In this document: positions 1-9,125 of the stretch, in pieces
How the letters are laid out: each line of letters begins with the position of its first letter
Position numbering within the stretch: position 1 is the first letter of the stretch
Source: CBDCIS01 sp965217565
Lineage (GTDB): Bacteria > Chloroflexota > Dehalococcoidia > Lucifugimonadales > CATOSD01
Assembly: GCA_965217565.1 (NCBI GenBank)
Contig: CBDCIS010000011.1
Location: forward strand, 1-64,000
Length of the DNA: 64,000 nt
Direction of reading: 5' to 3'
Made by a program: the position numbers and the translations under genes
Notes under the pieces: generated by a model
The model's database searches: none
Seen by the model: the letters and a program-made list of their open reading frames with translations, nothing else
What the model was told of the DNA's origin: nothing

Positions 1-856
1 GAAGATTTTCCAGACACTGTCTGGAAAATCGGCTCCACCCCACGGGCGACAGATTCTCCAGACGCCGTCTTGGAGGATTCGATCCCCCGTCCGTCGAAGC
101 CGGGCTTCGACGACCTTCTCGCGGCCTTTCCGCTGCCCTGGTCCGCCTACGTGCGGCTCCTGTCCGTCAGGAACGAGAGTGCCCCGCGACTTCTACGAGA
201 CCGAGGCGCTGAGAGGCGGGTGGTCGGTCCGCCAGCTCGACCGGCAGATCGGCTCCCAGTTCTACGAGCGCACCGCCCTCTCGAAGAACAGGGCCGCCAT
301 GCTGACGGGCGGGCAGAGGAAGCGTCCAGAGGACATCGCCCTCCCCGGCGAGCAGATGAAGGACCCCTTCGTCCTGGGGTTCCTCGATCTCAAGGACGAG
401 TACTCCGAGAGCGACCTCGAAGAGGCCCTCATACGCCACCTGGAGACCTTCCTCATGGAGCTGGGAGACGATTTCTGCTTCATGGGCAGGCAGAGGTGTC
501 TGCGCGTCGGCGGCAGGTGGTACCGGGTGGACCTGCTGTTCTACCACCGGAGCCTGAGATGTCTCGTGGTCATCGACCTGAAGGTTGGCGGCTTCACCCA
601 CGCCGACGCCGGGCAGATGCACTTCTACCTGAACTATGCGCGGGAGCACTGGATGCGTGAGGGAGAGAACCCGCCCGTCGGCCTGATCCTCTGCTCCGAG
701 AAGGACGAGGCGCTGGCGCAGTATGCCCTTGAGGGGCTGTCCGAGCAACGTGCTGGCCGCGGAGTACCGGATCGCCCTGCCCGATGAGAAGAACCCTGGC
801 GGGCGGAGCTCGACCGGACGAGGCAGGCGATGGAGCACCGCACGGACGCGCTTTGA
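1..856 (+). pseudogene. DUF1016 (YhcG-like) PD-(D/E)XK nuclease, 5'-truncated and frameshifted
   Basis: The conceptual protein reads from the left window edge in frame 1 (PDTVWK near the start, then WSAYVRLLSV), moves to frame 2 near 178 (RDFYETEALRGGWSVRQLDRQ), to frame 3 near 740 (NVLAAEYRIALPDEK) and back to frame 2 near 797, ending at TGA 854-856. This order is that of the DUF1016 C-terminal nuclease domain, including the RVDLLFYHR and VVIDLKVGGF strands that carry the PD-(D/E)XK residues. The family occurs in mobile and defence contexts. Three frame breaks in 850 bp indicate a decayed gene unless this end of the contig is poorly assembled. The N-terminal part lies outside the window. Confidence 0.8.
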
Positions 857-896
857 CGGCCTCCCGTTCAACGCGGTAAAATGGCGGGTAGAAGTT

Positions 897-975
897 GACC
901 CGGCGGTGCGTGAACACCCCGGGCCGTGGTGCCACCTGCGCGAACAGGTGATGCGAAGTAATTGTACTACTCGCA
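897..975 (+). ncRNA. Candidate structured RNA: three consecutive hairpins before a terminator
   Basis: Three local stems follow one another almost without gaps. The first pairs 899-903 with 919-923 and 905-908 with 915-918, with one bulged base and loop CGTGAA. The second pairs 933-938 with 945-950, loop CGCGAA. The third pairs 952-956 with 971-975 and 957-960 with 965-968, loop ATTG. Two loops share CG(T/C)GAA, which contains a GNRA sequence. A rho-independent terminator follows at once, so the segment could be a short terminated RNA or the leader of the recombinase gene that starts at 1036. I do not recognise a known riboswitch or RNA family; function is unknown. Confidence 0.45.
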
Positions 976-1010
976 GACCCGCTCCGACAGGAGGCGGGTC
1001 TTTTTTTGTT
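976..1010 (+). terminator. Rho-independent terminator upstream of recombinase
   Basis: A GC-rich stem pairs 976-985 with 990-1000 (GACCCGC then TCC against GGA then GCGGGTC, one bulged G) around a GACA loop. Seven T follow at 1001-1007. It lies 25 bp before the recombinase start codon and directly after the three hairpins at 897-975. Confidence 0.8.
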
Positions 1011-1035
1011 TCAGGAGATTCGAGAGGAGGAAATC

Positions 1036-2616
1036 ATGGCGAGAACGACCGATAGGAAGACGGGGAACGAAACGGGCGGCCATCTACGCCCGCGTCTCGG
1101 ACAAGAGCCAGGACACGGAGGAGAAGACCTCCATATCGGAGCAGATAAGCGACATGGAGGCCCACTGCGAACGCCGGGGGCTGACCATCACCGCACGCTA
1201 CCAGGAGGTGGGACGGGGTTGGTCGAAGAACCGCCCCGAGTTTCCAGCGGATGCTGGCCGACGCCAGAAAGGGGACGATTCGACACCATCGTCTGCTGGA
1301 AGTCCGACCGCCTCAGCCGGGGCATGTACCCGCGCGCCGTCCCTCATGGAGGTCATCGAGGCGTACCAGATAGATCTGGAGGCCGTCTTGGACGCCATCG
1401 ACATGAAGACCTTCGGCCTCATGGCGGGCCATCGGAAAGATTGAGCTGGGACAACTTCAGGGAGAGGGCCTCGATGGGCAAGCGCGGCTCGGCCAAGCAG
1501 GGACGCATCCCCGTCAACAACGTCCCCTACGGCTACAGACTCGGAGAGGGCCGCAGGCCGGTGGTGGAAGAGTCCGAGGCCGAGGTCGTCCGCCGCGTCT
1601 TCCACATGTGCGTCCGCGAAGACATGGGAGCTCCCGCCATTGCCAAGCAGTTGACCGCCGAGGGCGTCCCCACGCCGAGGGCTGTCGGGAAGTGGTTGGA
1701 CGGGCACCGTCACCCGCATTCTGAGGCACGAGGCATACCGCGGCACCTGGTGGTTCGGCAAGCGCCGCCATGTCGCCACCGAGCACGGGATGAGGAGATA
1801 CAACCGGCCGGAGGACGAGTGGGTCGGGGTTCCCTTCCCGCCGATCGTGGACGATGAGATATGGGAGCAGGCGCAGGAGGCCAAGAAGCGCCGGCTGACC
1901 CGGTCGGGCCGCAACACCAAGATCTTCTACCTCTTGCAGCACCTGGTCAGGTGTGCCGAGTGCGGTCTCCTCATGGGCTGCCGGGCCAACAGACGCCAGA
2001 CCACCACGCGCGGCGGCAAGGTCTACAGGATTGCGCTGGACCCTCCACGCCGCTACTACATGTGCTACGGAATGATGACCCAGGGCCAGAAATGCCGGGA
2101 GCACTCCCATATCAGGGCGGAGCGGCTTGAGGCGGTGGTCTGGAGCGATGTCAAGAAGGTGCTGGAGAACCCGGACCTGATCGTCGCCAGCATCGAGGCC
2201 CTGGATGCCGAGGCGGAGGACGGAGGCTTGGCCGACGAGATAGCCAAAGCAGAGCGGGACCTGCAGAAGGTACAGATGGAGGAAGACCGGGCCATCAGGA
2301 TATTCGTGTCGGGGAAGATCACCGAGAAGCAGTTGGACCACCAGCGCAGGTTCATCACCGAGCGGCTTGAGACGCTCAGGGCCAACCTGGGCGGCCATCG
2401 CGCCAGGGAAATGGAGCACGCGGACAAGCGGGCGCTGGCGGAGCGCATCTTTGAGTGGGCGCGCCGGGCAGGGGACAAGCTGGACAGCCTGTCGGACAAG
2501 GGACGCAGGGAGGTGCTTGAGCTGCTTCTGGACGGGGCGACCATAGACCGGCACAACAAGGTCAACCTGACCCTGGCCATCCCGACTGAGGATGTCATGT
2601 CGATTGCAGAACGGAG
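1036..2616 (+). pseudogene. Large serine recombinase, frameshifted
   Basis: The start is ATG 1036 with GAGGAGG five bases upstream. The frame switches at about 1070, 1245, 1335, 1445 and 1705. Read through these shifts, the protein has a resolvase domain (AAIYARVSDKSQ with the catalytic Ser, then DTIVCWKSDRLSRG), the recombinase domain (GKRGSAKQGRIP, VPYGYRL), a zinc ribbon (CAEC at about 1956-1967, later CREH) and a coiled-coil tail. This is the order of large serine integrases of phages and integrative elements. From about 1730 to the end the frame is intact. It runs into an unrelated IS481-like remnant, so the original C-terminus is lost or merged. Several frameshifts make it inactive as assembled. 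Confidence 0.8.
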
Positions 2617-2840
2617 TGCGACTCTGACGACCAGGTGCGCTCGGTGGATGTCAGCGGGCGCATATCCTTCCTGGGAAGATCACTGCGTGTGGGTAAGGCC
2701 TTCAGACACAAGAGAGTCGCCCTCAGGCCAACTCAAACCGACGGCGTGTGGAACGTCTTCTTCTCAGTCCAACCGATAGCAACCATAGACCTCAGTCAGC
2801 AAAATGTGTAACCTATGTCCCCGAACAACTGTTACCCATC
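2617..2840 (+). mobile_element. IS481-type transposase tail and element end (remnant)
   Basis: A frame ending at TAA 2809-2811 reads VRSVDVSGRISFLGRSLRVG, then VALRPTQTDGVWNVFF and IATIDLS. This is the SH3-like C-terminal tail that follows the DDE domain in IS481-group transposases (pattern GRIxFxGRxxxVGxAxxxxxVALRPTxxDGVW). The stop codon is inside the sequence TGTGTAACCTATGTCCCCGA, which resembles an IS481 terminal inverted repeat. The catalytic domain and other end are absent. Family assignment rests on recognised motifs only. Confidence 0.6.
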
Positions 2841-2856
2841 TCCCAGTCTGTACAAC

Positions 2857-3130
2857 GGGAGGGGTTAGGGGGTGGGTGATAGCGGTATGGCGGGGTGGAT
2901 GGGGACGTCTGCCTGCGAATTTCAAAAGACCCTCCAGTTAAGTCCCGCGTCTTGACGTACGCGAACGTCCGTGCTAACCCCAGGAAATCCTAAGAATCCT
3001 ACAATCGCCAAACCCCAGCAGGGGCTCGCCGCTCGGCAATCCCGATTCCGACAAAGTCCGCAGCTAGCAAATGTCCCAAAAATACCCAAAATTACCCAGT
3101 TGGGAAACGCCACTTTTGGGCTGCTCATGC
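2857..3130. repeat. Dispersed intergenic repeats, locus A
   Basis: Between the IS481 remnant and modB there is no convincing gene. Two repeat units are visible: a G-rich unit at 2857-2880 (GGGTTAGGGGGTGGGTGAT) and a unit at about 2984-3110 containing AATCCTAAGAATCCT, AATCCCGATTCCGACAAAG and AAATGTCCCA ... AATTACCCAGTTGGG. Related sequence recurs at 53358-53616 and 62231-62365. At 2950-2976 TTGACG, 17 bases and TAACCC resemble the promoter-like sequence at 62114-62142. Confidence 0.5.
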
Positions 3131-3179
3131 CAGGCTCTCGCACACGCCCGCTGCCATCACTCCGTCGAGAACGAGCGCG

Positions 3180-3863
3180 TCAGTCCCGCCCTGCTCTCGA
3201 ACGCTCTAACAGCCAGTTGTGCGCCAGCAGCGTCGCCACCGCCAGCCCTATGGACACGCCCACCAGCCGGAGCGCGACGGCGTCGTCTCCCGATTGGACG
3301 TTGGTGAAGATAGCCAGGGGCAGCGTCTGCGTGCGCCCGGGGATGTTGCCCGCGACTATGATGGTGGCACCGAACTCGCTCAGAGCGCGCACGAAGCCCA
3401 ACAGCGCCCCGGCCAATATGCCGCTGTACGCCAGGGGAACGGTCACGCTGAAGAACACCCTCGCTGAGCCGGCGCCCAGGCTCCGCGCGGAGGCTTCCAG
3501 CCGCTCGTCCACCCCGCCCATGGCCACCATTATCGTTCTCGCCATCAGGGGAAACGATACCACCGCCGCCGCCAGCGCCGCCGCTACCCAGCTAAACACA
3601 AGATCGATTCCGAACAGCCCGTGCAGGGCCGCACCAACAGGGCCGTCCCGGCCCAACGCCAGCAGCAGGAAATACCCGATAGCCACCGGTGGAAGCGCGA
3701 GTGGCAGCGACACCAGCAGGTCTATGATGAAGCGGCCGCGAACGTTCTTCTTTACCACCAGCCAGCCTAGCGCGAGCGCGATGGGAAAGTTGAGTGCGGT
3801 GGCGAGCACGGCGACCCGCAGCGTAATTGCTATTGCGTCTAGCGGAATGCCCAGAATTTCCAT
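3180..3863 (-). CDS. modB: Molybdate ABC transporter permease ModB
   Basis: Integral-membrane permease of the molybdate/tungstate ABC importer. The 227-residue length is normal for ModB. Five to six hydrophobic helices are visible, starting at about residues 11-35 and 45-70. The cytoplasmic EAA-type coupling loop follows (EASARSLGAGSARVFF, about 122-137), then RALSEFGATIIVAGNIPGRT, a ModB/CysT-class signature. It starts five bases after the modA stop and is therefore co-transcribed with it. No ModC ATPase gene lies in the window, so it must be encoded elsewhere or shared. Confidence 0.9.
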   Translation of the reverse strand: MEILGIPLDAIAITLRVAVLATALNFPIALALGWLVVKKNVRGRFIIDLLVSLPLALPPVAIGYFLLLALGRDGPVGAALHGLFGIDLVFSWVAAALAAAVVSFPLMARTIMVAMGGVDERLEASARSLGAGSARVFFSVTVPLAYSGILAGALLGFVRALSEFGATIIVAGNIPGRTQTLPLAIFTNVQSGDDAVALRLVGVSIGLAVATLLAHNWLLERSRAGRD

Positions 3864-3867
3864 CGCG

Positions 3868-4659
3868 CTACTCCAGCGGCTGGAACCCGTGCCTTAGAAA
3901 TATCGAGCCGGCCACCCCGCCCCTCAGAAACTCGAGAAACTCGCGCGCGCTTGCCTTTCGTTCGGACCTCCGAATGACCGCCGCTGGGTAAACGATTGGT
4001 AAGTGGCTTTCAGGGGGCACTATATCCAGTGTCAGGACGCCTCGCGCAATGTTCGCGTCGGTCCGGTAAACCAGGGCGGCGTCCACGTTGCCCGTCTCCA
4101 CGTAGGCCAGCGTCGCCCGAACGTCAACCCCGATGACCAGCTTCTCGCTCAGCGCATCCCACAGACCGAGATGGGTCAGCGACTCCCTTGCGTACGCTCC
4201 CGCCGGAGCGACCTCGGGATCGGCTATGGCGACTCGCCCCACGCCCTTCCCGGCAAGCTGCTCGATCGAGTCCAGACGTATGTCATCGGAGCGGACTGCC
4301 ACCACCAGCTTGTTGGCGAGAACACCCGTGGCCTCGCCATCTATCAACCCCTCCTCCGCTAGGTACTGGACGGGGAACCTCCCAGCGGCTATGAGCATGT
4401 CCGCGGGCGCGCCACCGGCTATCTGCCGCGCCAGGGTCTGCGAGCCCCCGTAGCTGAAGGCGACGCTGACGTCGCTCCGAGCCTCGAACTCCCGCTCGAC
4501 CTCGGCCAGCACGTCAACCAGGCTGGCGGCCGCGAAAACCAGGATCTCAGGTCGCTCGGCCGGCCGGCTCGTACACCCCGCCACGGCGGTGACAAGCAGG
4601 ACCGCAAAGAGGACCAGGCGCGTTTTGGCGAGAATGCTCAACGATCGCGCTGGCCTCAC
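3868..4659 (-). CDS. modA: Molybdate ABC transporter substrate-binding lipoprotein ModA
   Basis: Extracytoplasmic oxyanion-binding protein that delivers molybdate or tungstate to ModB. It has an N-terminal hydrophobic segment ending in the lipobox AVAGC (Cys29), as expected for a tethered lipoprotein. ILVFAAASL, FSYGGSQTLARQI, GAPADMLIAAG and the late VDAALVYRTDA are ModA signatures; the Ser/Ala backbone positions in AAASL and GGSQ bind the anion. The start is GTG 4659 and overlaps the stop of the upstream MFS gene (GTGA), so the three genes form an operon. Molybdate supply fits the molybdopterin oxidoreductase at 8078-9103. Confidence 0.9.
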   Translation of the reverse strand: MRPARSLSILAKTRLVLFAVLLVTAVAGCTSRPAERPEILVFAAASLVDVLAEVEREFEARSDVSVAFSYGGSQTLARQIAGGAPADMLIAAGRFPVQYLAEEGLIDGEATGVLANKLVVAVRSDDIRLDSIEQLAGKGVGRVAIADPEVAPAGAYARESLTHLGLWDALSEKLVIGVDVRATLAYVETGNVDAALVYRTDANIARGVLTLDIVPPESHLPIVYPAAVIRRSERKASAREFLEFLRGGVAGSIFLRHGFQPLE

Positions 4660-5924
4660 GTGGGCTGCCGGCCGGCCCGCGATGCCGCCGGCTCCGAGGG
4701 TCTCATGATAGCTGTCGCCGTCTCGCCCGGAATCAGCGCGGCAACGACGCCCACGATCTGCACCGCCGTCGCCAGGTAGAAGGCCCAGGCCAGTGAGCCG
4801 CTCGCGTCGCTAATCCATCCGCTCACGATGGGCGCGATGAACGCGCTCGATATTCCGACGGTATTCATCACGCCCATCACCGTGCCCATGCCAACCCGCC
4901 CCGACGCGAAGGTATGGTCTCCGACCCACGCCACTATGATGGGGTTCCAGGCCAGAGCGCCGAGGAAACCGTACAGGAAGAACGTGGCGAGAATGGCCGG
5001 CGTCGAATCTACCACGGCGACCACCGACACCATCACCGCGGAGACTGGCAGCATCAACAGCGTCATCCGCTTGCGGCCCAGCCTGTCCGAGAGCCTGCCC
5101 CAGACCAACGCTCCCAGCAGCGATGCGACGGCGACCAGTGAGGTGAATATGCCAGCCCGGGTCAACGACATGTCGTGCTCGTTGACGAGAAAACTCGGCC
5201 CCCAGGTGAATATGACCATGTAGGCGTAGAGGGCGCAGAAGTTGGTTACGCTCAGAGCGACAACGTTGCGGTTCTTGAACAGGTACTCAAAGCCGCCCTC
5301 TATCTTGGGCGCGGGCGGCACGCCGCGTATCGCCACTCCAATCAGCATTGCCAGCAGCAGCGTGGGCGCGAGCATGAACAGGTACGGCGCGCGCCAGCTT
5401 TCCACCAGCGTGTACAGCGCCCCCGCCAGGCTCAACCCAATCGCCGACCCCAGCGCCATGCCGGAGGTGACTATCGCGGAGCTTGCCCCCCTGCGCTCCG
5501 GCGGCACGGAGCTGATGGTGATGCCGTATGAGCCGGAGTAGAACGCGCCCGCGCCGAACCCCTGTATTCCAATGAAGAGCAGCAGCAACAGGTAGCTGAC
5601 GCTGAACATCCCAATGCCGAACAGCCCCAGTCCTATGATGAGGTACATGACGACTAGGACGTTCTTCAGCCCCAGCCTGTCACCCAGCACGCCCGACGGA
5701 ACCTGCATGACGACGTAGGTGATGAAGTAAACGCTGGAAATCGCCCCGCGCTGTGTATCCGTCAAGCCGAAGTCGTCACCGATAACCGGTAGCAGCGGAA
5801 ACAGGATGCTGCGGTCTAAGTACAGCACTGCCCAGCCCAGCGCCAGCGTCGCCACGATGACGCGAACGCGCCACCTCTCCGGGAAGGGTTGCGGCTTGCC
5901 GCTGCTTCGAGAAAACAGGCCCAT
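4656..5924 (-). CDS. MFS transporter
   Basis: A 422-residue major facilitator with about 12 hydrophobic segments. The loop 2-3 signature (GVLGDRLGLKN) and its half-molecule repeat (GRLSDRLGRKR) are both present, with charged residues between helices. This places it in the MFS clearly, but the substrate cannot be read. It resembles the broad anion/sugar-phosphate or organic-acid class (acidic start DRSILFPLLPVIGDDFGLT). It is the first gene of a minus-strand operon with modA and modB and overlaps modA by four bases. Whether it carries an anion related to molybdate uptake is speculation. Confidence 0.88.
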   Translation of the reverse strand: MGLFSRSSGKPQPFPERWRVRVIVATLALGWAVLYLDRSILFPLLPVIGDDFGLTDTQRGAISSVYFITYVVMQVPSGVLGDRLGLKNVLVVMYLIIGLGLFGIGMFSVSYLLLLLFIGIQGFGAGAFYSGSYGITISSVPPERRGASSAIVTSGMALGSAIGLSLAGALYTLVESWRAPYLFMLAPTLLLAMLIGVAIRGVPPAPKIEGGFEYLFKNRNVVALSVTNFCALYAYMVIFTWGPSFLVNEHDMSLTRAGIFTSLVAVASLLGALVWGRLSDRLGRKRMTLLMLPVSAVMVSVVAVVDSTPAILATFFLYGFLGALAWNPIIVAWVGDHTFASGRVGMGTVMGVMNTVGISSAFIAPIVSGWISDASGSLAWAFYLATAVQIVGVVAALIPGETATAIMRPSEPAASRAGRQPT

Positions 5925-6105
5925 GCGCGGATGTTATCAAACTTTCATTCGGCTGACTATTGGGAGCCGGAACTTGCGCCCGCCACCCGCCTGGCATATC
6001 ATGCTGCCATGACAGACACGCTCGGGGAACGTTCGCCGTCGTCGAGCGGCCATCGTCGCGCGGGCGGTGGCCCCCGGCCGGAGCGTTTGGCTAAGGAGGA
6101 AGCCT

Positions 6106-6951
6106 ATGACAACCGCAACCGCACGGGAGAAGCACGTTAGCGTCAATGGCGTTCGGCTGCGCTACCTCGACTGGGGCGCCGCCGGCAAAACGCCGCTCGT
6201 CTGCCTTCATGGGCACACCGGGCAGGCGCGCATCTGGGACGAGTTCGCCGAGGCCGCCTCACCATACTACCACGTGCTCGCCATCGACCAGCGCGGTCAC
6301 GGCGAGAGCCAGCGGGCGGACACCGGCTACGCCAGAGACAGGTTCGTCGAAGACCTGGCCGCCTTCGTGGACGCCCTGGGCCTTTCCAAGTTCGTCCTTG
6401 CCGGTCTCTCCATGGGCGGCTGGCACTCGCTCCTATACACGGCTGACCATCCTGAACGGGTGGAGCGGATAATCATCGTTGACATCGCCCCCGAGCCCAG
6501 CGCCGCTTCCAGCGCGGAGCGCGGCAGCCGTCCGCCGACGCCGATGGAGTTTCGGACGCTGGACGCTGTCGTGGAGTGGGCGCGGCAGGGCAACCCTTGG
6601 GCCAGCGATTCACGGCTGCGAAAGGACATCGTTGACAAGACCAGGCAGCGTGAGGACGGCAAATGGACGTGGAAGGCCGACGCCGTCCTCTTCAACAGCC
6701 CATTGCCGGACATGACGGACCCGAACCTCATCGGCAGGTACTGGAAGGCGGTGGAGACCATCCCATGCCCTATCCTCGAAGTTCGAGGAAGCGAGAGCGC
6801 CCTGGTTTCCGATAAGACGCTTGAGCGCATGAAAGAGGTGGGCAAGGCGTTCAGTTGGGTCGATGTCGCGGGAGCGGGTCACGTCGTCACGGTGGACAAG
6901 CCACAGGAGTTTATCGAGGCGACACGCTCGTTCTTGGGCATACCCGCCTGA
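6106..6951 (+). CDS. Alpha/beta hydrolase
   Basis: A 281-residue alpha/beta-fold hydrolase. The oxyanion-hole motif HGHTG is at residues 35-39 and the nucleophile elbow GLSMGG has Ser102. A late GAGHVV supplies the catalytic His (about 259). ATG 6106 is chosen because TAAGGAGGAAGCC precedes it at proper spacing; an upstream in-frame start has no ribosome site. The fold covers esterases, C-C hydrolases (MhpC/BphD-like) and haloperoxidase-like enzymes, and the sequence does not decide between them. The gene stands 74 bp ahead of an NHL-repeat gene on the same strand, probably one transcript. Confidence 0.9.
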   Translation: MTTATAREKHVSVNGVRLRYLDWGAAGKTPLVCLHGHTGQARIWDEFAEAASPYYHVLAIDQRGHGESQRADTGYARDRFVEDLAAFVDALGLSKFVLAGLSMGGWHSLLYTADHPERVERIIIVDIAPEPSAASSAERGSRPPTPMEFRTLDAVVEWARQGNPWASDSRLRKDIVDKTRQREDGKWTWKADAVLFNSPLPDMTDPNLIGRYWKAVETIPCPILEVRGSESALVSDKTLERMKEVGKAFSWVDVAGAGHVVTVDKPQEFIEATRSFLGIPA

Positions 6952-7025
6952 ATCCGGGCGTAATCCGCGGCGTGATGGAAGTGGGACAGGACGGCCCACC
7001 TGGTGGCCCAAGAAGGAGAAGTCGA

Positions 7026-7979
7026 ATGGCTATACTGGGTTCTGGGGAGTTCACCTACGAGCTGTCTGGCAAGGATTGGGGCAGCCTGGCCGAGGACGAA
7101 ACCTACAAGGAGGCCACCGCCGTTGACGTCGATGCCAACGACAACGTTTACGTGTTCAATCGCGGCACGCACCCGATGGTCGTCTTCGACTCGAATGGCA
7201 GCCCTCTCCGCACGTGGGGGCACGGCGTATTCGCCAATCCGCACGGTGTAACTATTGGCCCCGACGGCTCCGTGTGGTGCGTGGACAACGGCGACCACAC
7301 TGTCCGCCGGTTTACGCCGGAGGGGAAGCTGCTGATGACGATGGGCGAGCCCGGCAAGCCCGCGCCCGCGATGAGCGGCAGACCCTTCAACGCGCCCGCT
7401 CACGTGGGCTTCGACCCGCGCAACGGCGACTTCTACGTGGCGGACGGATACACCAACGCCTCCGTTCACAAGTATTCCCCGGACGGTAAGCATCTCTTCT
7501 CTTGGGGCGAATCGGGCACCGGGCCGGGCCAGTTCAACATCGTCCACTACGTGGGTGTCGATAGGGGCGGCTGGGTCTATATCGCGGACCGTGAAAACCA
7601 CCGCGTCCAGGTGTTCAGTCCGGAGGGCAGGTTCGAGACGCAATGGGTCAACCTGTCGCGGGCGGCCTGCCTTTACATGTCCTCCAGGGGGGAGAGGGAA
7701 CTGGTCTATGTCGGCGAGTACTTCTGCGGCATAGGGGCCAACTCGATGGGAACGGACCTGGGCCCCCGCGTAAGCATCTTCGACACGAATGGCAACCTGG
7801 TCGCGCGGCTTGGCAAGGATTCCTACGGAGAAGAACCGGGCAGGTTCTTTTCGCCTCATGGCATCGCCGTAGACTCCAGGGGCGACATCTACGTCGCGGA
7901 AGTCTCCTGGAGCGACTACGGCAGCAAGATGGCGCCGCAGCGGGAGCTTCGCTCGATGCAGAAGCTGGTCAGGGTGTAA
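7026..7979 (+). CDS. NHL-repeat beta-propeller protein (peptidyl-amidating-lyase-like)
   Basis: A 317-residue protein made of NHL blades: DNDNVYVFNRG-like, GPDGSVWCVDNGDHTVRRF, NGDFYVADGYTNASVHKY, GGWVYIADRENHRVQVF and SRGDIYVAEVS. These recur every 45-60 residues and would close a six-bladed propeller. The order and the Asp/His-rich loops resemble the peptidyl-alpha-hydroxyglycine amidating lyase fold, but bacterial homologues mostly have unknown function. No signal peptide is visible. Start ATG 7026 follows AGAAGGAGAAG. It probably shares a transcript with the hydrolase upstream. Confidence 0.85.
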   Translation: MAILGSGEFTYELSGKDWGSLAEDETYKEATAVDVDANDNVYVFNRGTHPMVVFDSNGSPLRTWGHGVFANPHGVTIGPDGSVWCVDNGDHTVRRFTPEGKLLMTMGEPGKPAPAMSGRPFNAPAHVGFDPRNGDFYVADGYTNASVHKYSPDGKHLFSWGESGTGPGQFNIVHYVGVDRGGWVYIADRENHRVQVFSPEGRFETQWVNLSRAACLYMSSRGERELVYVGEYFCGIGANSMGTDLGPRVSIFDTNGNLVARLGKDSYGEEPGRFFSPHGIAVDSRGDIYVAEVSWSDYGSKMAPQRELRSMQKLVRV

Positions 7980-8077
7980 CAACGGGATCCGACATCCCTC
8001 CGTCTCTACACCCCCATCCTAGACCTTCCCCCGTAGTGGAGGGGACTTTCGATGGCCCTTTTCCCACTGGCGCCCTT

Positions 8078-9103
8078 CTATTGCAAGGGCAGCGGGGGTT
8101 GCAGCCACTTGGGGCTTTCGTTGACCTCGACGCTTTCGACCCACTTCACCCACTCGAAGCCGCGTTTGCCGGGCGCCACCAACCGCAGCGGGAAGCCGTG
8201 CCCGTGCGACAGCGTCTCGCCGCCCACGCGCGTAGCCAGCAGATAGCCTTCGGCCTCCTCCAGCGAGAACCTGCGGTAGTAGCCTGTGGTCGAAGTGAAC
8301 GTCACGCTGGCCGCCCCCTCGCTTGGCGCGGCGTGCGCCAGCAAGTCTGCCACGGGTACGCCCTGCCATAACTGCGTGGAGAACCAGCCGCCAGTGCAGT
8401 CGATAGTCGCCGTAATCTCGCTGTTCGCCGCGATGTCCTCGTACCGCAACACAAACTCCCGGCGCACCGCGCCCCTCACGCTGAGCCGCCACGGGCCGGA
8501 GTCGATGGGTGTGGGCCTGTCATTGAGCCACGACGTCAGGGGAAAGGCGTTGCCGGAGAAGCTCGCCGCCTCGTGAGAGCCTGTGAACCTCCTGCTCGCG
8601 CCGCTCAGGCCGCCCACCCTCGCGCTGAGCTCGCCCACCTGCCACGCCGCTACGGCCGCGGCCACCACTCCGGCCAGACGCAAGAAAGAGCGTCGCTCAG
8701 CCCAGAAGCCTATGGGGAAACCCCGCGTGTGGTAGATAGAGTGCCAGACCAGGATCGGAAGCAGCGCCGCGCCAACGTATATGTGCCAGCTAACCCCGCT
8801 GAACCAACCGAAGCTGAACGGCCCAACGAACGACCACGCGAATCCCAACACGAGCGTCGCGAGCAGCGCGACCAGCAGCACGATGGACGCCGCGCGAGGG
8901 GCCGCCGCCCTCTTCCAGCGCAGGGAGAACAGGACATTGCGGCTCTTCCAAGCGAGCACGACCAGAATCCCGTACCCCGATACGCGATGCGCCTGGATGA
9001 AGATGGCCTCGTCAGCCGAGCCAGACACGAGGCCGAAGAAGCCGCTCACGAGCTCCGCGGCGATCAGGACGAGAAGCAGCGTGTTGGCCCAGGGGAATCT
9101 CAC
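8078..9103 (-). CDS. Molybdopterin oxidoreductase fused to a membrane cytochrome b-like domain
   Basis: A 341-residue fusion. Residues 1-150 hold four hydrophobic helices with His39, His107, His121 and His125 placed as possible haem-b ligands (QAHRVSGYG, WHIYVGAALLPILVWHSIYH). Residues 185-335 form a sulfite-oxidase/YedY-type Mo-cofactor domain: the Cys in TIDCTGGW (Cys236) is the expected Mo ligand, followed by GVPVADLL and the late LRLVAPGKRGFEWVKWVESVEV. The usual pairing of a soluble Mo subunit (MsrP) with a separate membrane haem subunit (MsrQ) is thus one chain, with the Mo domain probably outside. The substrate is unknown. modBA lie 3.4 kb away on the same strand. Confidence 0.85.
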   Translation of the reverse strand: MRFPWANTLLLVLIAAELVSGFFGLVSGSADEAIFIQAHRVSGYGILVVLAWKSRNVLFSLRWKRAAAPRAASIVLLVALLATLVLGFAWSFVGPFSFGWFSGVSWHIYVGAALLPILVWHSIYHTRGFPIGFWAERRSFLRLAGVVAAAVAAWQVGELSARVGGLSGASRRFTGSHEAASFSGNAFPLTSWLNDRPTPIDSGPWRLSVRGAVRREFVLRYEDIAANSEITATIDCTGGWFSTQLWQGVPVADLLAHAAPSEGAASVTFTSTTGYYRRFSLEEAEGYLLATRVGGETLSHGHGFPLRLVAPGKRGFEWVKWVESVEVNESPKWLQPPLPLQ

Positions 9104-9125
9104 GGCAAACTCGCTTCCTCACCTC

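Noticed and set aside
2664..2779. C-terminal extension of the recombinase reading through to 2779
   Set aside because: Another frame of the same DNA matches an IS481-type transposase tail, so this extension is a chance open frame.
6879..7982. Long open frame antisense to the NHL-repeat gene
   Set aside because: It is the complement of a clear coding gene in GC-rich DNA; no domain, no ribosome site.
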